Shown: piece after piece, positions 61,136 through 64,000 of the stretch
How the letters are laid out: every line of letters begins with the position of its first letter
How positions within the stretch are numbered: the stretch's first letter is position 1
Source of the DNA: Sunxiuqinia sp965230765
GTDB lineage: Bacteria > Bacteroidota > Bacteroidia > Bacteroidales > Prolixibacteraceae
NCBI GenBank assembly: GCA_965230765.1
Contig: CBDDLR010000001.1
Span: 1,798,001-1,862,000, forward strand
Direction: 5' to 3'
DNA: 64,000 nt
Made by a program: the position numbers and the translations under genes
The notes under the pieces: generated by a model
What the model was told of the DNA's origin: nothing
What the model saw: only the letters and a program-made list of their open reading frames with translations
Databases searched by the model: none

Positions 61136-61294
61136 CTATTTGTCAACTTGCTCTTGATTAGAATCTCGTTTGGATGCTTCTTGGCCTTGTTTGAATCCTT
61201 CAATAAAATCATCAAAGCCAAAAACAAGCTCAACTAATAACATAAACAGAACTCCATAAATAAAGTACTTGGCATCTCTTTTTGTAATTTTCAT
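61136..61294 (-). CDS. Small 52-residue membrane protein
   Basis: Frame from ATG at 61294 to TAG at 61136. MKITKRDAKYFIYG leads into one hydrophobic segment (about 10-27, YFIYGVLFMLLVELVFGF), then a polar, acidic to mixed tail rich in Gln, Glu and Lys. The layout is typical of small single-span bacterial proteins, and similar short genes are frequent in Bacteroidota. The gap 61023-61312 is otherwise empty. It begins 18 bases after the stop of the isochorismatase-like gene on the same strand and may be cotranscribed with it. No function can be given. Confidence 0.6.
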   Translation of the reverse strand: MKITKRDAKYFIYGVLFMLLVELVFGFDDFIEGFKQGQEASKRDSNQEQVDK

Positions 61295-61312
61295 AGGGTG
61301 TAATTTTGGGTG

Positions 61313-61849
61313 TTATTTATTCAAAAAAGTTTTCGTTGAAAGTACATTGACGATTCCTTTCGTTGGGATTAATTCTTTCCAAAGCCAGTTGTAATGGTTG
61401 ATAATGCTTTCTGCATTAACGTGCGGGCGGTCTGCAGTTGTGTGGGCATCTGAAATAACGTTGACCCGATAGTCGTGATTTAAAGCAGACCGAACAGTGG
61501 AATCCACACAAAAATCGCTTGCACATCCGGTGATTACCAATTTTGAAACTTCGAGCTTTTTTAATACAGCATCCAGCTTAGATCGATAAAAAGAATCGTT
61601 TGCTGTTTTACTGACAACAATATCGGATTCAGCCCTGAACAAAGAAGGAAGTATCTCCCACTCAACGGTGCCGGGGGCATAGCAATCAAATCGGCTGCCA
61701 TCATGCTGAATGAAAATAACAGGCTCATTGTTTGCCCTGAAATGTTCCGACAGTTGATTGATCCTGTGAATCACATTTTCTGCATCAAAACGTGGTGTCT
61801 CAGGGGTGAATGATCCTTTTTGCATATCGATGATTAGCAGGGCTTTCAT
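61313..61849 (-). CDS. Isochorismatase-family cysteine hydrolase
   Basis: 178 residues. The catalytic triad of the family is visible as D8 (LLIIDMQKGSF), K81 (VVSKTANDSF) and C114 (TGCASDFCVDSTVRSAL). No signal peptide, so cytosolic. Likely hydrolysis of an amide, such as a nicotinamidase- or ureidoglycolate-like substrate, but the family is broad. Lies before the small membrane protein on the same strand and diverges from porQ. Length is close to the family average. Confidence 0.88.
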   Translation of the reverse strand: MKALLIIDMQKGSFTPETPRFDAENVIHRINQLSEHFRANNEPVIFIQHDGSRFDCYAPGTVEWEILPSLFRAESDIVVSKTANDSFYRSKLDAVLKKLEVSKLVITGCASDFCVDSTVRSALNHDYRVNVISDAHTTADRPHVNAESIINHYNWLWKELIPTKGIVNVLSTKTFLNK

Positions 61850-61924
61850 GTTTTTATTGTTGGTCGGAATTAAATTTTTAGTAAGATAAGTATTTTTCGA
61901 TTCTTTCTGTTTATAATAAAAAAA

Positions 61925-61932
61925 TAACTTTG
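61925..61932 (+). promoter_or_regulatory. -7 promoter element for porQ
   Basis: TAACTTTG matches TAnnTTTG, 32 bases before the porQ ATG. No TTG is seen at -33. Confidence 0.4.
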
Positions 61933-61963
61933 GCGTTTGATTTAAAACTCAGGACTGCGGATA

Positions 61964-62989
61964 ATGACCAGACAATTCTTCATAATTATATTTCTACTTC
62001 TTTCCACCCGATTGATGGCTCAATTAGGAGGTGAATCGACTTATGAGTTTTTAAACCTGCCAAACTCATCTCGCATGGCTGCTTTGGGTGGTAGTCAGGC
62101 GGCAATTTATGACCCGACTGACTTAAATGTTGCCTACAACAACCCATCGCTTTTACACGCCGACATGGACAATCACTTGTTGATGAATTACGTGAGCTAT
62201 ATTGGTGACGTACAGTTTGGGTATGCGGCTTATGCAAAAGATTTTGACGAGTTAGGTGTTTTTGCTGTTGGCATGCACTACATCAACTATGGAAGCTTTG
62301 ATTACGCCGATGAATTTGGAGCCCGGGGACAGGGGACTTTTAATGCAGCCGAATATTCCTTAAACATTATTTGGTCGCAACAGTTTGGAAGAATCCGAAC
62401 CGGAGCAACGCTTAAACCTATCTTGTCTTCCTTTGAAAATTACCAGTCGTTTGGCTTGGCTGTCGATCTTGGTGTAAGCCTGGTCAGTGATGATGAGCTA
62501 ACTTCTGTTGGGTTAGTTGCCAGAAATATTGGTGCTCAAATAACCACTTATTATGAGGGTGCCGATCGCGAAAGCATTCCATTCGATCTGCAAATCGGGT
62601 TGTCAAGAAGATTGCCGCATGCACCTTTGCGTGTTTCGGCAACATTACATCATTTAAATAAATGGGATTTGGGTGAAGTAAGCCAAAATGAAGATGGTAC
62701 AGGAACTGTCACAAACGAAGTTGGATTTGGCGAGCAAATGTTGCGTCATTTAATTATGGGTATTGAGTTACTGCCTTCTGATAATTTTTCAATCAGGGCA
62801 GGTTACAATTATCAACGCCGAAAGGAATTAATTTATGATGATAAAGCATCAACTGTTGGTTTTTCCTGGGGTTTTGGGTTTAAAATAAATCGCTTTCATT
62901 TCAACTACGGATCAGCCCGTTACCACCTGGCCGCTAGCAGCAACCACATTTCTGTTGCCATCAATCTGAATGAAGGGTTGAGGAGATAA
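61964..62989 (+). CDS. porQ: Type IX secretion protein PorQ
   Basis: 341 residues with a signal peptide (2-19, ending RLMAQ). PorQ is an outer-membrane barrel of the PorV family that takes part in anchoring or shuttling the lipopolysaccharide carrier for type IX cargo. The N-terminal region LGGESTYEFLNLPNSSRMAALGG (in part), DLNVAYNNPSLL and YGSFDYADEFG, and the repeated amphipathic strands, are typical. The last residues NHISVAINLNEGLRR fit a barrel end. cmk, found beside porQ in other Bacteroidota, starts at 63951 in the same direction, beyond a minus-strand gene. It has its own -7 element. Confidence 0.88.
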   Translation: MTRQFFIIIFLLLSTRLMAQLGGESTYEFLNLPNSSRMAALGGSQAAIYDPTDLNVAYNNPSLLHADMDNHLLMNYVSYIGDVQFGYAAYAKDFDELGVFAVGMHYINYGSFDYADEFGARGQGTFNAAEYSLNIIWSQQFGRIRTGATLKPILSSFENYQSFGLAVDLGVSLVSDDELTSVGLVARNIGAQITTYYEGADRESIPFDLQIGLSRRLPHAPLRVSATLHHLNKWDLGEVSQNEDGTGTVTNEVGFGEQMLRHLIMGIELLPSDNFSIRAGYNYQRRKELIYDDKASTVGFSWGFGFKINRFHFNYGSARYHLAASSNHISVAINLNEGLRR

Positions 62990-62990
62990 A

Positions 62991-63836
62991 TTATAATGGA
63001 ATTTTTATTCCCAATAATGGTACAAAGACTGTTTCATCAACTGTTGGAAATAGAACACCATAATCAATAAAAACTTTCCCAACTCTTGAACGACCTCCAA
63101 ATGAAACAAATGCGCCATCATATCTCTGAGAGCTGATATAGCTATCAGCAATGATGTATGCTTTTGGACGAACTTTTATCTGAAATCCGATGTTGAAAAT
63201 TGGATAATCTGCGTAACCATCTTCAACATAGCCCCAGCTCATTCCAAAACTCACATTGTTTCTTCTAGATCCCAAAGTATTCGAGAAATAAACAACACCA
63301 TAATTAGCATCTTCGCCAAATGTTGTCCCGAATAAACCACCAGCTGCTATGTTATACTTATCTTTTACGATAGGAATTGAAACTTTTGGTGTAATCCAAA
63401 CCGGTGTTGGACCTCCATCAATCAAGAACAAAGGCATCATGCCAATTCCAAGGGAAAAGTTATCGGTCAAACCAAAATTTACCTGATTAAAAAATACCCA
63501 GAAATTTTGATAATAAATTTCACCTTCTTTTAAACCGTATCCACTGGATGTTAAAAAATACCCAGGTGCAAAGTCATGACTGATTATTCTGCTCCTTGCC
63601 TTCCTTTTTAACTCTTTGATGGATAAGATGTTTTTTTTGTCAATTTTTATTTCACCTATAGATTCAACCTGGATTGTAAGCGTGCTATCATTTTGATGTG
63701 AAATATTCCCGATAAATACGTCGTGTCCAGAAACTTTAATTCGATGTAGTTTTTCTGTCTTTTCGTTGTCTTGCCCGTAAGAAAATATTGAAATAAGAAA
63801 AAGCAAAAATACTATTGGGATGGTAATTGGTTTCAT
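62991..63836 (-). CDS. Putative outer-membrane beta-barrel protein, unknown family
   Basis: 281 residues from the ATG at 63836 (a TTG seven codons upstream is less likely). Signal peptide (2-21, ending IFSYGQ). The first part, residues about 25-75, is a small beta domain with SGHDVFIGNISHQNDSTLTIQVESIGEIKIDKK. The remainder shows alternating aromatic and polar strands, such as YYQNFWVFFNQVNFGLTDNFSLGIGMMP, ending FVPLLGIKIPL, consistent with a barrel of eight to ten strands. I do not recognise the family. It lies between porQ and cmk but on the opposite strand, and converges with porQ (1 base between the stops). Confidence 0.7.
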   Translation of the reverse strand: MKPITIPIVFLLFLISIFSYGQDNEKTEKLHRIKVSGHDVFIGNISHQNDSTLTIQVESIGEIKIDKKNILSIKELKRKARSRIISHDFAPGYFLTSSGYGLKEGEIYYQNFWVFFNQVNFGLTDNFSLGIGMMPLFLIDGGPTPVWITPKVSIPIVKDKYNIAAGGLFGTTFGEDANYGVVYFSNTLGSRRNNVSFGMSWGYVEDGYADYPIFNIGFQIKVRPKAYIIADSYISSQRYDGAFVSFGGRSRVGKVFIDYGVLFPTVDETVFVPLLGIKIPL

Positions 63837-63895
63837 CGCTGTTATTTTTGTTTGCAAGATATACTATTTGTCTTTTAGGATGAATTTTTCAAGAA

Positions 63896-63903
63896 TATAT
63901 TTG
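63896..63903 (+). promoter_or_regulatory. -7 promoter element for cmk
   Basis: TATATTTG matches TAnnTTTG, 47 bases before the cmk start; a TTTG at 63867-63870 lies 25 bases upstream. A second weaker element, TATCTTTA near 63927, is possible. Confidence 0.35.
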
Positions 63904-63950
63904 GCAATGAGTCTCCAGAATCCTTTTATCTTTACCTGAAATTTTTGCAA

Positions 63951-64000
63951 ATGACAGCTTCAAAAATCATCATTGCTATTGACGGGCACTCGTCTTGTGG
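63951..64000 (+). CDS. cmk: Cytidylate kinase, 5' end only
   Basis: The window ends after 16 codons and two bases. They read MTASKIIIAIDGHSSCG, matching the start of bacterial CMP kinase with its phosphate loop beginning IAIDGHSSCGKS in this family. CMP kinase phosphorylates CMP and dCMP. Position next to porQ supports the call. The rest lies outside the window. Confidence 0.8.
   Translation, partial: MTASKIIIAIDGHSSC

Noticed and set aside
1..64000. CRISPR arrays, tRNA/rRNA genes, IS elements or prophage
   Set aside because: No regular spacer repeats, no cloverleaf or rRNA sequence, and no transposase, integrase or phage-structural frame were recognised; a dedicated search for tRNA and small RNA could not be run.

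Overview
The window reads as chromosomal DNA of a Bacteroidota bacterium. Most likely it is an environmental Bacteroidales/Marinilabiliales-type organism; the placement below phylum level is inference from gene content, not proof. Supporting signs are type IX secretion genes (gldJ, porU, porV, porQ) and a cargo protein with a type IX sorting domain, a glycine-lipid acyltransferase pair, the Bacteroidota -7 promoter motif TAnnTTTG in front of several genes, AT-rich intergenic DNA, weak Shine-Dalgarno sequences, and a division and cell-wall (dcw) cluster in the usual Bacteroidota order. No rRNA, tRNA, CRISPR array, insertion sequence or phage gene was recognised.

Layout. 1-2.6 kb: a very basic 53-residue peptide gene diverging from a PqqD-like/HPr-kinase-like fusion and a nucleotidyltransferase, possibly the edge of a peptide-modification locus. 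2.6-8.5 kb: small proteins, a DEAD-box RNA helicase, and a secreted GH18-like type IX cargo protein. 8.5-14.1 kb: a peptidoglycan-salvage set (GH3/beta-lactamase fusion, NamZ-type exo-muramidase, sodium:solute symporter). 14.2-20 kb: a lipoprotein, a secreted nuclease/phosphatase-fold protein, CCA-adding enzyme, thioredoxin and murF. 20-27 kb: gldJ diverging from porU-porV, followed by ispF and two small genes. 28-44 kb: a mixed housekeeping region with a TPR histidine kinase, urocanate hydratase, a LemA/TPM trio, a ferritin-VIT1 fusion, an ITPase, miaB, a SPOR protein with a PurF-like protein, and glsB/glsA.

44.2-60.5 kb is a tightly packed operon on the + strand: mraZ, rsmH, ftsL, ftsI, murE, mraY, murD, ftsW, murG, murC, ftsQ, ftsA, and then two different ftsZ genes in tandem. 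Just upstream of mraZ are four GTG-centred repeats at an exact 10-bp period, a good candidate MraZ operator. The operon supplies lipid II synthesis from the MurE step to MurG, the septal transpeptidase/glycosyltransferase pair FtsI/FtsW, and the cytoskeletal ring. MurF, which acts between MurE and MraY, is encoded 25 kb away beside gldJ. After the operon come a GatB/YqeY-like gene, a small membrane protein, an isochorismatase-like hydrolase, porQ, an outer-membrane-barrel-like protein, and the first codons of cmk at the right edge.

The strongest candidate for something new is the tandem ftsZ pair. The two proteins are about 62% identical over the GTPase core, both look catalytically intact, and only the second has the usual-looking C-terminal end. 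The first ends in a short amphipathic stretch that resembles the membrane-targeting tail of the neighbouring FtsA.
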